From Microbulbifer aggregans (GTDB taxonomy: Bacteria; Pseudomonadota; Gammaproteobacteria; Pseudomonadales; Cellvibrionaceae): a stretch of DNA of 64,000 nt. The notes under the pieces were generated by a model, which worked only from the letters and a program-made list of their open reading frames with translations, did no database searches and was not told the DNA's origin. The first letter of the stretch is position 1, and every line of letters begins with the position of its first letter. The position numbers and the translations under genes are program-made. This document shows positions 25,507 to 35,776 of the stretch, in pieces. The stretch spans positions 310,001 to 374,000 of the forward strand of contig NZ_JAIVKK010000004.1 of NCBI RefSeq assembly GCF_020524005.1. Reading direction: 5' to 3'.

Positions 25507-27922
25507 GGGTATCCTCAGCTGCGCGGACCAGATCGGGCAGTAGTGCCCACAAGGACTGGGTGATGCCTCGAAGCTGCTCGGATTTCCCCTGTTCGAGGAG
25601 GCTGTGGCCCTGCTCAATCAGTCGCTTGGCTCGCTTCATGTCGCGGGCTTCGTGGACGCGCGAAGCAGCGTGATGAAACTGCTCTGCCCAGAATTCGGGA
25701 CTTTTGCGGTAGGCGGTCTGATTGATTCGCTCCAGCTGCTCAATAATTCTTTCGAGTTCGGTGACACGCCCGGCTTCGAGTGCAGCTGCCATTTTTTTCT
25801 CAAGGCTGGCGAGCAATTGCTTGTCCGTATCGCTGCCCCATTGCACAACACAATATTGTGCATTCAGGTATTCCGTTTCGCACTGATCCCGCAGCTCATT
25901 GACTTGTCCACGCTGGGTCAGCTCTTCGACTTCCGCTTCGACTTCGAGCAGGTTCCGGTAAAGGCGTTGCCGGGTATCCTCATCGTCAACCGCGCCGGCT
26001 AACTGTGTGCCGACTTCGGCAAGCTGATGCTGCTGGCGCTCGAGAAGGCGAACCATGCTTTCGCTGCGCTCCCTGAAGGCATCTTGCTGCAGGACCGCGA
26101 CGCGCTGCTGTAGCGATTGCCACATTGCGCGCATCGCATGGGGGTCGGCGCTGGGAATAATGAGTTCGGCAACCCCGGTGATAATTAAGTCCTGGTCCGG
26201 CAGCGAGGCTTGTGACTGCATATTGCCGCCGCGGTCTACTTCGAGTGAAATCTCTACTCTCGATCCCGCATGCAATGGCTTTTTCAGATCCGATGCGCGG
26301 ATAACCAGGTTGCCCACCCGCCGACAGTAGCGGGCCTTGGCGCGCTCACCCTGAACAATAGGAATATTGAGTTCAGCCTGTGTGCCGGGCATCAAGGTGT
26401 CGACTGTGGACTGGGAAAAGGTTCGCCGCGCGGGTAGCGGGGTACCCCGTTCGAGAAATGTTTTGACGTAACCATTAGCCAGCGCCACGCCGATTGAGCG
26501 GGACAGCGGAGGATCGGACAGGGTCAGCCCGTGCATTATGGAAATTTTTTCCGGGTGCGCCGTCACCCGCTGGCCACTTGCGTCGTAACAGTGCACTTCA
26601 AATTGCGTGGCTTTGCTCGGCTGGATACTGACAGATGTGAGGAATGCGTTTTCCTGATTCAGGGAAACTTTTTCCCCTTCCCAGCCATCGCGAATAAATT
26701 GTACACAGGCGGGCGTACTGCCATCGGCACTGACTATTCGCCCCATCACAGTGGGGTCCAGCTCGGAGCAAACGTTCGGGTATTGCAGCCAGAGTTTACA
26801 GGCGCTGCCTGCCTGCGAGCTGGCCGCTTCCTGCTCGGTACCGAGTCCAATCGAAACGGCGTATAAGGCGGCGCCTTCTGCGACCAGTGTCATGGGGTTT
26901 CGATCTGCGGCGGCGAGCGGTGCAAGCTCTGCGGTGATTCGATTGCGGATTACCGGCATATTGGCCGGCCCCCCGACCAGTACCGTGCGATCCAGCCCGC
27001 CTTCATCCAGGCCATGCTCAGCCAGCAGGCGCCGACAGATCTCCAGGGCGCGATTGATGATCGGCTCGCATAAAAGCTCAAGTTCTGCACGGCTCAGCGC
27101 TAATTCGCTGATGATCTCCTCGCCGTTTAATTCCAGGTCAACTTCAACGGTGGTCGCGGACTGCGTGGAGAGGCGGATTTTGGCTTGCTCCACTTCGCTG
27201 TACAGTTTGGCGGTCAGCGCCTTGTGGGCGGGATCGTGAAGCGGGATATGAATGTGGTGCTCTACCTCGAGTTGCCGTACAGCCCACTCGGCCAGCAGGC
27301 GATCGATATCGCGGCCCCCCAGGAAGTTGTCACCATCGTGCCCGATCACACGCAGCAGGCCATCTCTCGCTTCCACCAGGGAAGCATCGAAGGTGCCGCC
27401 GCCGAGATCAAATATCAGCCAGGATTGGCCGACAGAGTCTTCCGACCAGCCAGCGGCAAACGCAGATGCCACCGGCTCCGGCAACAATTCCACCTTTTGC
27501 AGGCCGGCGAAGTGTGCGGCTTCCGAGGTTGCCTTGCTCTGCGGAAGCTCGAACAGTGCGGGTACGGTGATGACGGCCTGGCTGGGCCGTATACCACGGG
27601 CAGTTTCGGTGTCATCCAGCAGAGCCTTGAGTACTTCAGCGGAAAGCTGCTCTGGTGACCACTGCTTGCCATGGCTATCCGCAGCAGTGCGATTTCCCGT
27701 GCCCATAAGACGTTTGAATTCGCGGTGCGTATTGGCTGCATCAGTGTCCAGGAATTTGCGGGCACGGTCGCCGACCATGACGTTGTCACCGACTATACGA
27801 ACAATAGATGGCGTATTTTCCTGTCCGCGTTTGTTGGGTACGACCGATACTCGTTCCCCATCGAAAACCGCGGCAGCCGAATTGGTGGTGCCCAGATCTA
27901 TACCCAGATACAGCTTGGTCAT
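25487..27922 (-). CDS. Hsp70-family (DnaK/HscC-like) chaperone with long C-terminus
   Basis: 811 residues, against about 640 for DnaK. The ATPase domain (about 1-365) has LGIDLGTTNSAA at 6-17, FDLGGGTFDAS at 171-181 and VLVGGPANMPVI at 315-325. A short, divergent substrate-binding beta domain follows (about 430-600), then about 200 residues of coiled-coil-rich helices instead of the normal lid and EEVD-like tail. It ends SGVF. First gene of a coupled three-gene operon with a J-like protein and a membrane protein; no grpE or normal dnaJ is adjacent. The Hsp70 call is certain; the clients are unknown. Confidence 0.9.
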   Translation of the reverse strand: MTKLYLGIDLGTTNSAAAVFDGERVSVVPNKRGQENTPSIVRIVGDNVMVGDRARKFLDTDAANTHREFKRLMGTGNRTAADSHGKQWSPEQLSAEVLKALLDDTETARGIRPSQAVITVPALFELPQSKATSEAAHFAGLQKVELLPEPVASAFAAGWSEDSVGQSWLIFDLGGGTFDASLVEARDGLLRVIGHDGDNFLGGRDIDRLLAEWAVRQLEVEHHIHIPLHDPAHKALTAKLYSEVEQAKIRLSTQSATTVEVDLELNGEEIISELALSRAELELLCEPIINRALEICRRLLAEHGLDEGGLDRTVLVGGPANMPVIRNRITAELAPLAAADRNPMTLVAEGAALYAVSIGLGTEQEAASSQAGSACKLWLQYPNVCSELDPTVMGRIVSADGSTPACVQFIRDGWEGEKVSLNQENAFLTSVSIQPSKATQFEVHCYDASGQRVTAHPEKISIMHGLTLSDPPLSRSIGVALANGYVKTFLERGTPLPARRTFSQSTVDTLMPGTQAELNIPIVQGERAKARYCRRVGNLVIRASDLKKPLHAGSRVEISLEVDRGGNMQSQASLPDQDLIITGVAELIIPSADPHAMRAMWQSLQQRVAVLQQDAFRERSESMVRLLERQQHQLAEVGTQLAGAVDDEDTRQRLYRNLLEVEAEVEELTQRGQVNELRDQCETEYLNAQYCVVQWGSDTDKQLLASLEKKMAAALEAGRVTELERIIEQLERINQTAYRKSPEFWAEQFHHAASRVHEARDMKRAKRLIEQGHSLLEQGKSEQLRGITQSLWALLPDLVRAAEDTHDSGVF

Positions 27923-28081
27923 CCTTTTCCCTTTGGAATTATTTTTCTTGGCTTTGGATTCTATAGGAATGGCAGTCCCCGATTCCAGAGTGGATCGGGT
28001 TGGAAACAGTAGGGCAGGCAGTGGAGCTGAAATGAGGGTGGGAGGCCGGGGCCGTCTCCTGGCCCCGGCAATACGGTGAGC

Positions 28082-29554
28082 TTACTGGTTCGCTTTGGGT
28101 TTCTCGGGGCGGAAAACGCCCACGTTGCGGTAGCCCGCGTCCAGCAGGTGCGAGGCATGTAGTTGGCTCATCACACCGCGGTCACAGTACAGCAGGTAGT
28201 GCTTGTCTGTATCCAGTTTCTGGAATGCGGTGCTCAGACGATAGAAGGGGATGGTCTCCACTTCGGTATCGTCCAGTTCCAGTGGATTTACTTCTTCTTC
28301 TGTCGGGTGACGGATATCGATTACGGTAGCGTTGCCCGGCTCTGTGACAACTTCCACCGGCGGGGCATCGTCTCGCAGGTCCTGCATCACTTCGTCGATA
28401 TTCTGTATCACGCGGTTGCCTACGGCGCGGTCCAGTACGCTGAAATCGAAGCGGGTTTCCTCTTTCTCCACCTTTTCCATTTTTGCGCGGGTGGTGGGTT
28501 TTACCGAAATCACGCCGCAGTATTCCGGCATGTTTGCGGCGAATTCTTCGGTGCCGATTTCGCGCGCGGTACGGATGATGTCGGTCTTGTCGGAAGCGAT
28601 CAGCGGGCGCAGTACCAGGGTGTCGGTGACGCTGTCGATTACGGCGAGGTTTTTCAGGGTCTGGCTGGAAACCTGGGCGATGGCTTCCCCGGTTACCACC
28701 GCATCTACCTCCAGTTCTTTGGCGATGACGGAGGCGGCGCGCAGCATCATGCGTTTCAATGTTACGCCCATATAGGAATCGTCAACCTGCTCGAGAATCT
28801 CTGCCACCACTTCGTCAAACGGTACGGTGACAAAGCGCACCCGGTGAGAAGCGGCGTATTTTTCCCACAGGTAGAAGGCCACCTCTTTTACCCCCAGCTC
28901 ATGCTGGCGGCCGCCGAGATTGAAAAACAGGTAGTGGGTACGAATCCCGCGCTTGATGGTGAGATAGCTGGCGACGGTGGAGTCGAAGCCGCCGGACACC
29001 AGTGACAATACCGGGTCCTGAGTGCCCAGCGGGAAGCCGCCGAGGCCCTGGTGGAGCTGTTCGATGATGTTCAGCTTGTCGTGGCGGACTTCCAGCTTCA
29101 CGGTGATGTCGGGGTTTTTGAGTTTTACGCCGGCCGCATCGGTATTCTGGTTCAGGCCGCCGCCGACGTATTGCTCCACGTCGAGGGACTGGAAGTCGTG
29201 CTTGCCGGTGCGTTTCACGCGCACACAGAAGGTTTTGCCGGCAAGCCTTTCGCCCCAGGCCGCCAGTGTCTTCTGGTAGATATCGTCCAGGTCGCCCAGC
29301 GGAAACTGCTGCACCCGCGCAAAGTTGGCGATACCTGGAGTGTGCGCCAGTACCTCTTCAATGCGATCGGAAAGGTGGGATACTGCATCCGGGGCGATCA
29401 CATCGATCTTTTCCCAGTCCTTGCGTACCTGAATACGGTCATCCAGCTGCCGCAGCAGTTTGCGCAGATTGTCGGCAAGCTGGCGCGACATGCGTTTACG
29501 CACCGGGTTGCTCTTGATGGTGATCTCTGGGAAAAACTTGACGACGAAGTGCAT
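28082..29554 (-). CDS. thiI: tRNA uracil 4-sulfurtransferase ThiI
   Basis: 490 residues, full length. Ferredoxin-like and THUMP domains (about 1-170) bind tRNA; the PP-loop SGGFDSTVASYL activates U8. A rhodanese domain closes the protein with the sulfur-carrying Cys457 in YCDRGVMS; the partner Cys lies in MPEYCGVISVKP. It makes 4-thiouridine in tRNA and can feed sulfur to thiamine synthesis. It is divergent from glnA across a 365-base gap that holds NtrC and sigma-54 sites pointing the other way. Confidence 0.97.
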   Translation of the reverse strand: MHFVVKFFPEITIKSNPVRKRMSRQLADNLRKLLRQLDDRIQVRKDWEKIDVIAPDAVSHLSDRIEEVLAHTPGIANFARVQQFPLGDLDDIYQKTLAAWGERLAGKTFCVRVKRTGKHDFQSLDVEQYVGGGLNQNTDAAGVKLKNPDITVKLEVRHDKLNIIEQLHQGLGGFPLGTQDPVLSLVSGGFDSTVASYLTIKRGIRTHYLFFNLGGRQHELGVKEVAFYLWEKYAASHRVRFVTVPFDEVVAEILEQVDDSYMGVTLKRMMLRAASVIAKELEVDAVVTGEAIAQVSSQTLKNLAVIDSVTDTLVLRPLIASDKTDIIRTAREIGTEEFAANMPEYCGVISVKPTTRAKMEKVEKEETRFDFSVLDRAVGNRVIQNIDEVMQDLRDDAPPVEVVTEPGNATVIDIRHPTEEEVNPLELDDTEVETIPFYRLSTAFQKLDTDKHYLLYCDRGVMSQLHASHLLDAGYRNVGVFRPEKPKANQ

Positions 29555-29685
29555 AGGGAGTGTGCCGAATACCGCGAGTGAAGTTGCCGGGCCTGCGGGG
29601 CTTCCATCGTGCAGTTATAGGCTGGAGAGCGCAGACCCTGTAAAAGGTGGCGAATTATAAACTCGCTGTGGAGATTTTGCTCGTC

Positions 29686-29700
29686 GCACCATAATGGTGC
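29686..29700. promoter_or_regulatory. NtrC-binding site 1 before glnA
   Basis: GCACCATAATGGTGC is a perfect palindrome and a very good match to the NtrC enhancer consensus. It lies about 150 bases above the sigma-54 promoter, a normal enhancer distance. Confidence 0.9.
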
Positions 29701-29716
29701 CTGCGCGCGTGCACGG

Positions 29717-29731
29717 GTTCTTTTTTGGTGC
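29717..29731. promoter_or_regulatory. Degenerate NtrC-binding half-site before glnA
   Basis: The right half TTGGTGC is intact; the left half (GTTC) is poor. Spaced 31 bases from site 1 (about three helix turns), it could help a second NtrC dimer bind co-operatively. Confidence 0.5.
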
Positions 29732-29837
29732 ATCTTTGCTTGTGATCGATTCATTTTTGAGATTAAGCTGCCCCCGCGACTATTGATTTCACGGCTCTGC
29801 GTCGGCGAGCGGCCATTTTTATGGCCTTGCCCCAATT

Positions 29838-29853
29838 TGGCACATTCCTTGCT
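29838..29853 (+). promoter_or_regulatory. Sigma-54 promoter of glnA
   Basis: TGGCAC, five bases, TTGCT is a full consensus -24/-12 element. It lies about 70 bases before the glnA ATG, so transcription should start near 29865. Confidence 0.93.
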
Positions 29854-29919
29854 TATTCAGTTGCCACAAGAACTAGCGAATTGGCGCGACACATAACTTT
29901 TCATTCTTGGAGGACTGCA

Positions 29920-31326
<1,407 letters not shown>

Positions 31327-31385
31327 TCCGTTACGCGAGTTGTACAGTCCCTGCTGCCACCTTCCGGTGGCGCAGTGGCGAAGAA

Positions 31386-31415
31386 AAGCCCGTACCTCTG
31401 GTGCGGGCTTTTTTT
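31386..31415 (+). terminator. Rho-independent terminator after glnA
   Basis: The stem GCCCG-TACC / GGTG-CGGGC is followed by TTTTTTT. It lies 60 bases past the glnA stop and should lower read-through into the next genes. Confidence 0.88.
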
Positions 31416-31464
31416 ATGTGGGTACACTAGCCTTTTACTGAATGGTCAGGGAAAAGAAAGCACC

Positions 31465-32181
31465 ATGAAGAGCATTGTGAAACGCGCAGAGCGCTGCCTC
31501 CCGAGTCCTTTTCTGGCACTGGTTGTTGGACTGGCTGGTGGATTCTTCCTTACGGCGCCGGCGATGGCTGCGGCGGATACGGTGAAGAGCCAGAGTGACA
31601 AGCCGGTGACCTCCGCCGGGAGCACGGTGTACAAGGTGGTGGGCCCGGATGGCAAGGTTACGTTCAGCGATACGCCGCCGCCGGGTCAGAAGGCGGAAAA
31701 GGTCAAGATCGGTCCCACCAATGTGCAGCCGATTTCACTGCCGCGCCCCCTGCCCACACGCAAACTTTCCCCCAAGTCAGATGATGATCCCCGGAATGAT
31801 GATCTCGGGCCGGTCAATTTCGCCATCGTCAGCCCGGCCAATGACGCCACGATCCCGCCGGGACAGCGCTTTATCGTGTTGCAGGTGGCGATGGATCCGG
31901 TGCCGCGCGGCGAGTATCAGTTCTTCGCGGTGATCGACGGCCAGCGTTGGTCGGGCAGTTCCACTGGCACCAGTCTCGATATTTCCGCCCTGGAGCGCGG
32001 TACGCACACGATTCAGGCGGTATTGCTGGGTGCAGGAGGCCAGCCACTGGCGGAATCCCAGAGTATTCAGGTTCATGTGAAGAGACCGGGAGGGCAGGTA
32101 CCGGACTTCCCCGCTCAGCAAGCGCCCCAGGCGCCGAAAATGCCCCAGGCGCCGGGGGTCGGGCCGCAACCGCGCCGCTAG
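31465..32181 (+). CDS. DUF4124-domain secreted protein
   Basis: 238 residues from the ATG at 31465. A signal peptide (about 10-35, ending PAMAAA) is followed by a DUF4124 unit near residues 50-75 (TVYKVVGPDGKVTFSDTPPPG, here slightly degenerate). An Ig-like domain comes next (about 115-210: FAIVSPANDATIPPGQ, LQVAMDPVPRGEYQFFAVIDG, LSQS-type strands). The tail is rich in Pro, Gln and Ala. Proteins of this kind often lie between glnA and ntrB in marine gammaproteobacteria; the function is unknown. A hairpin follows it. Confidence 0.8.
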   Translation: MKSIVKRAERCLPSPFLALVVGLAGGFFLTAPAMAAADTVKSQSDKPVTSAGSTVYKVVGPDGKVTFSDTPPPGQKAEKVKIGPTNVQPISLPRPLPTRKLSPKSDDDPRNDDLGPVNFAIVSPANDATIPPGQRFIVLQVAMDPVPRGEYQFFAVIDGQRWSGSSTGTSLDISALERGTHTIQAVLLGAGGQPLAESQSIQVHVKRPGGQVPDFPAQQAPQAPKMPQAPGVGPQPRR

Positions 32182-32201
32182 TGCGTATTTCACTGTCCTC
32201 C

Positions 32202-32230
32202 AGCCTGGGAGCTTCTGGCTCTCCCAGGCT
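32202..32230 (+). terminator. Hairpin after the DUF4124 gene
   Basis: AGCCTGGGAG pairs with CTCCCAGGCT around a nine-base loop. There is no clear T run after it, so it may be a weak terminator. Confidence 0.55.
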
Positions 32231-32355
32231 CAATTCTTAGCGGTCTTCCGCTGCCCCTCCTTCTTGCACGCTCGTACTTCACTCCTGCCTGTTCTCCCCT
32301 ATCTGATTTCCCTTTGGTGCTGACCAAGGCGTCAAGCTGGCCAAATTTTGCTCGA

Positions 32356-32372
32356 TGCACAATAATGGTGCA
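32356..32372. promoter_or_regulatory. NtrC-binding site before ntrB
   Basis: TGCACAATAATGGTGCA matches the NtrC enhancer almost perfectly, and its centre AATAATGGTGC is nearly that of the glnA site. It is about 80 bases above the sigma-54 element. Confidence 0.88.
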
Positions 32373-32437
32373 CATTGGGTGCTCGCCAGTATGTTGTGCC
32401 CCATTCGAAACACTTGGCTTTTCCTTGTGCGCCATTT

Positions 32438-32453
32438 TGGTTTGCTTCTTGCA
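32438..32453 (+). promoter_or_regulatory. Sigma-54 promoter of ntrBC
   Basis: TGGTTT, five bases, TTGCA keeps the GG and GC dinucleotides at the right ten-base spacing. It is about 45 bases before the ntrB ATG. It is weaker than the glnA promoter in the -24 box. Confidence 0.7.
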
Positions 32454-32496
32454 CTGCCATTAGGCGAACGAACTGTAACGAGAACCGGAATACCGC

Positions 32497-33585
32497 ATGC
32501 TCAATGACCGTCAGTTACGGCTATTGCTGGATAACCTCACTTCAGCCGTGCTGGTACTTGATGAAAACCTGTCGATTTACTACCTGAACTCCGCCGCGGA
32601 AGACCTGGTTGCGACCTCGAGCGCGCGGGCCCTGGGCCAGCCATTGGCGGAAGTCGTGCGGGAGTCCCAGGCCGCAGACCAGGCGTTGCGCAATGCACTT
32701 GCCACCGGTGAGAAATACACCGTGCGCCGGGCGCTGTGGATCCTGCACAACCTCGAGGAGTGCACGGTGGATTACTCGGTGACTCCACTGTCGGATCTGG
32801 GCCTGCTACTGCTCGAGGTCCAGTCCATGGATCGCCTGCTGCGTATCGCCCGTGAAGATGCCCTGCTTGCCGCCCAGGAAACCACCCGCAACCTCGTACG
32901 GGGTATGGCGCACGAAGTGAAAAATCCTCTCGGCGGAATACGCGGAGCGGCACAGTTGCTGCAAAGGGAATTGAAAGATGTGGAGATGGGCGTCCAGCCG
33001 GACGAGGGCCTGGCGGAATACACCCAGATCATCATTGAAGAGGCGGATCGGCTGCGCAACCTGGTCGATCGCATGCTGGGATCGCGCAAGCCGCTCACGC
33101 TGCAGCCCGTCAATGTGCATTCGATTACCGAGCGCGTTGCACAGCTGATTGAAGCGGAGTGCGACGGGGCAATGATTATCCGGCGCGATTACGACCCGTC
33201 GATCCCGGATATTCCCGCGGATAGTGAGCAACTTATCCAGGCGGTTCTGAATATCGTACGCAACGCTATGCAGGCCATCGACGAGAGTATCGGCCTTGCC
33301 AAGGGATGTATCACTGTGCGTACCCGGGTACAGCGCCAGTTCACTATTGGCCGCCGCCAGTGTCCGCTGGTGTGTCGGATCGATATTGTCGACAACGGGC
33401 CGGGTATACCGGAAGACATTCGCGAACGGATCTTCTACCCGATGATTTCCGGGCGCGCAGAGGGATCGGGACTGGGATTGTCGATCTCTCAGCACATCAT
33501 TAACCAGCACCGGGGGCTCATCAAATGTGAAAGCCAGCCCGGTCAGACGGAGTTCCAGATTTATTTGCCGCTGTTGACGGAGTAG
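32497..33585 (+). CDS. ntrB: Nitrogen regulation sensor kinase NtrB
   Basis: 362 residues, no membrane helices. A PAS domain (about 8-110) precedes the dimerisation helix with His139 in VRGMAHEVKNPLGG. The HATPase domain follows, with NIVRNAMQAI, DNGPGIPEDI and GSGLGLSI. It adds or removes the phosphate on NtrC under control of PII (GlnB/GlnK), neither of which is in this window. It is 49 bases before ntrC, with its own NtrC/sigma-54 control. Confidence 0.97.
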   Translation: MLNDRQLRLLLDNLTSAVLVLDENLSIYYLNSAAEDLVATSSARALGQPLAEVVRESQAADQALRNALATGEKYTVRRALWILHNLEECTVDYSVTPLSDLGLLLLEVQSMDRLLRIAREDALLAAQETTRNLVRGMAHEVKNPLGGIRGAAQLLQRELKDVEMGVQPDEGLAEYTQIIIEEADRLRNLVDRMLGSRKPLTLQPVNVHSITERVAQLIEAECDGAMIIRRDYDPSIPDIPADSEQLIQAVLNIVRNAMQAIDESIGLAKGCITVRTRVQRQFTIGRRQCPLVCRIDIVDNGPGIPEDIRERIFYPMISGRAEGSGLGLSISQHIINQHRGLIKCESQPGQTEFQIYLPLLTE

Positions 33586-33634
33586 CAGCCGAACAAGATT
33601 ACTTATTAAAAAGAACGCAGACCGGAAAATTATT

Positions 33635-35053
33635 ATGAACAATCGCGTTTGGATTATTGATGACGACCGCTCTATCCGCTGGGTATTGGAACGCGCACTT
33701 TCGCGTGCGGGGATAGATACCACCTGCTACGAAAACGGCGACCGCGCGCTGGATGACTTCTACAGCGAACAGCCCGATGTCGTCATCAGTGATATTCGTA
33801 TGCCAGGCTCCGATGGCTTCAAACTGTTGCAGCGCTTCCAGGCGGAACGCCCCGCGCTGCCAATCATTATCATGACCGCGCACTCGGATCTCGACAGTGC
33901 GGTTGCCGCCTATCAGGGTGGTGCCTTCGAATACCTGCCCAAGCCCTTCGATGTGGATGAGGCGGTGGCGGTAACTCGCCGTGCCCTGGCGCATGCCAAT
34001 GAGCAGGAGATTGAAGAGCCGGTAACCATCGACAACGGCACCAGCTCGAAAGAAATCATCGGTGAAGCGCCGGCGATGCAGGAAGTATTTCGCGCGATTG
34101 GCCGCCTGTCTCATTCCAATATCACCGTGCTGATCAATGGTGAATCCGGGACCGGTAAAGAACTTGTCGCACAGGCGCTGCACAATCACAGCCCCCGAAA
34201 AAACCAGCCGTTTATTGCACTCAACATGGCTGCGATTCCGAAAGACCTGATGGAGTCAGAGTTGTTCGGCCATGAAAAAGGGGCATTTACCGGTGCGACT
34301 GCACAACGCGCTGGCCGTTTTGAGCAGGCCAATGGCGGTACGCTGTTTCTCGATGAGATAGGCGATATGCCCGCAGAGACACAAACCCGCCTGTTGCGGG
34401 TACTGGCGGATGGTGAGTTCTACCGGGTCGGTGGTCATACCCCGGTCAAGGTTGATGTCCGCATCATTGCGGCCACTCACCAAAATCTGGAAAACCTGGT
34501 GCAGGAACACAAGTTCCGCGAAGACCTTTTCCATCGTCTCAATGTCATCCGTATCCATATTCCCCGTCTGTCTGATCGCCGGGAAGATATTCCACGTCTG
34601 GTGCGCCACTTCTTCAACAGCGCGGCAAAAGACCTGGGGGTAGAACCGAAAATCCTGCTCAAGGAAACCGAAGAATATCTCTCGGGTCTGGACTGGCCGG
34701 GTAACGTGCGCCAGCTGGAAAACACCTGTCGCTGGATCACCGTCATGGCGTCCGGTCGCGAAGTCCACGTCGACGACCTGCCCCCGGAGCTGCACCAGCA
34801 GAGTGCTACCAGTGATGCGCCGCAGGATTGGCAGAAAGCGCTGCGCCTGTGGGCAGATCAGGCCCTGGCTACCGGCCGCCGCGAGATCCTCAGCGAAGCG
34901 GTACCGGCGTTTGAGCGAGCCCTGATTGAGATCGCGCTCAAGCACACCGCTGGTCGCAAGCGCGACGCCGCAGAGCTGTTGGGTTGGGGCAGAAATACCC
35001 TGACGCGCAAGCTCAAGGAGCTGGGCATGAACGGGGGTGACGACGGGGAGTAG
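33635..35053 (+). CDS. ntrC: Nitrogen response regulator NtrC
   Basis: 472 residues. Receiver domain with phospho-acceptor Asp53 (VISDIRMPG); AAA+ domain about 140-375 with Walker A GESGTGKE, the sigma-54 contact loop GAFTGA at 216-221 and Walker B LFLDEIGD. A Fis-type helix-turn-helix closes the protein (ALKHTAGRKRDAAELLGWGRNTLTRKLKEL). It opens sigma-54 promoters when ammonia is low. The boxes before glnA and ntrB are its likely targets. A 12-pair hairpin follows the gene. Confidence 0.97.
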   Translation: MNNRVWIIDDDRSIRWVLERALSRAGIDTTCYENGDRALDDFYSEQPDVVISDIRMPGSDGFKLLQRFQAERPALPIIIMTAHSDLDSAVAAYQGGAFEYLPKPFDVDEAVAVTRRALAHANEQEIEEPVTIDNGTSSKEIIGEAPAMQEVFRAIGRLSHSNITVLINGESGTGKELVAQALHNHSPRKNQPFIALNMAAIPKDLMESELFGHEKGAFTGATAQRAGRFEQANGGTLFLDEIGDMPAETQTRLLRVLADGEFYRVGGHTPVKVDVRIIAATHQNLENLVQEHKFREDLFHRLNVIRIHIPRLSDRREDIPRLVRHFFNSAAKDLGVEPKILLKETEEYLSGLDWPGNVRQLENTCRWITVMASGREVHVDDLPPELHQQSATSDAPQDWQKALRLWADQALATGRREILSEAVPAFERALIEIALKHTAGRKRDAAELLGWGRNTLTRKLKELGMNGGDDGE

Positions 35054-35086
35054 TCTGTACTTCGACCCCGTCCCCTCAGCGCGCAG

Positions 35087-35117
35087 TGATCAGGGCGTGT
35101 ACCTTACGCCCTGATCA
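35087..35117 (+). terminator. Long hairpin after ntrC
   Basis: TGATCAGGGCGT pairs perfectly with ACGCCCTGATCA around seven bases. There is no T run straight after it, so it may be a terminator assisted by Rho or a 3'-end stabiliser. The rest of the 291-base gap to 35344 shows no clear gene. Confidence 0.6.
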
Positions 35118-35344
35118 TTGCTGCCTGGTTTTCCTCTCTTCTCATACACTCTGTTTTCAGTTCCTGCCTAGTCGTATTGAGCCGTTGATGCCTGCTCTGG
35201 TTGCGCCGCATCTGTCCCGGCCAGCGTGAAAATGTGAAACAGCCGGCTTCCGGTTATACTTGCCGCGCAATTAATTTATCTCATGTTGTCGTTTAATAGC
35301 TGCCAGAGCCGCATTAAACCTTTAGCAAGCTGCTAGGAAGTACT

Positions 35345-35686
35345 ATGTCAAATCTGCCCAACTGCCCAAAGTGCGCATCAGAATATACCTATGAAGATGG
35401 TGTGAACCTGGTTTGCCCAGAGTGCGGACACGAGTGGTCGGCCGGTGATTCGGGCGATACAGACGAGGACGCACTGCTGGTCAAAGACGCCAACGGGAAC
35501 ACACTGGCTGATGGTGATACGGTTACCGTAATAAAAGACCTGAAGGTCAAGGGCTCTTCCCTCGTGGTCAAGGTTGGCACCAAGGTGAAGAATATTCGCC
35601 TGGTTGATTCAGACCACAATATCGATTGCAAAATCGAAGGCGTTGGCCCGATGAAGCTGAAGTCTGAATTTGTAAAGAAAGCGTGA
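35345..35686 (+). CDS. PhnA/YjdM-family zinc-ribbon protein
   Basis: 113 residues, matching the YjdM family (once named PhnA). An N-terminal zinc ribbon has two pairs, [10 protein letters not shown] and [10 protein letters not shown]. The C-terminal part (about 45-113) is the small barrel [27 protein letters not shown], ending EFVKKA. The family is found in many bacteria; its cellular role is not settled, and phosphonate use is no longer assumed. It is a lone gene followed by a terminator. Confidence 0.93.
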   Translation: MSNLPNCPKCASEYTYEDGVNLVCPECGHEWSAGDSGDTDEDALLVKDANGNTLADGDTVTVIKDLKVKGSSLVVKVGTKVKNIRLVDSDHNIDCKIEGVGPMKLKSEFVKKA

Positions 35687-35722
35687 CGGCAGCTGTCCCG
35701 CGAATTTCTGTAGAACCCTATG

Positions 35723-35748
35723 AAAAAGGCGCCGGAAGGCGCCTTTTA
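35723..35748. terminator. Rho-independent terminator
   Basis: AAAAA, then GGCGCC / GGCGCC (self-complementary) around GGAA, then TTTTA. It ends the zinc-ribbon gene and probably also the DUF3833 gene on the other strand. Confidence 0.85.
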
Positions 35749-35776
35749 TCTTTCTTCTTACGCTGTGAGTGAATTA

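Noticed and set aside
25507-25617. Longer start for the J-like gene
   Set aside because: It lies inside the Hsp70 coding end, and the ATG at 25506 has a good ribosome site.
29821-29919. Upstream extension of glnA
   Set aside because: It would place the start before the sigma-54 promoter; the ATG at 29920 has GGAGG and gives the usual length.
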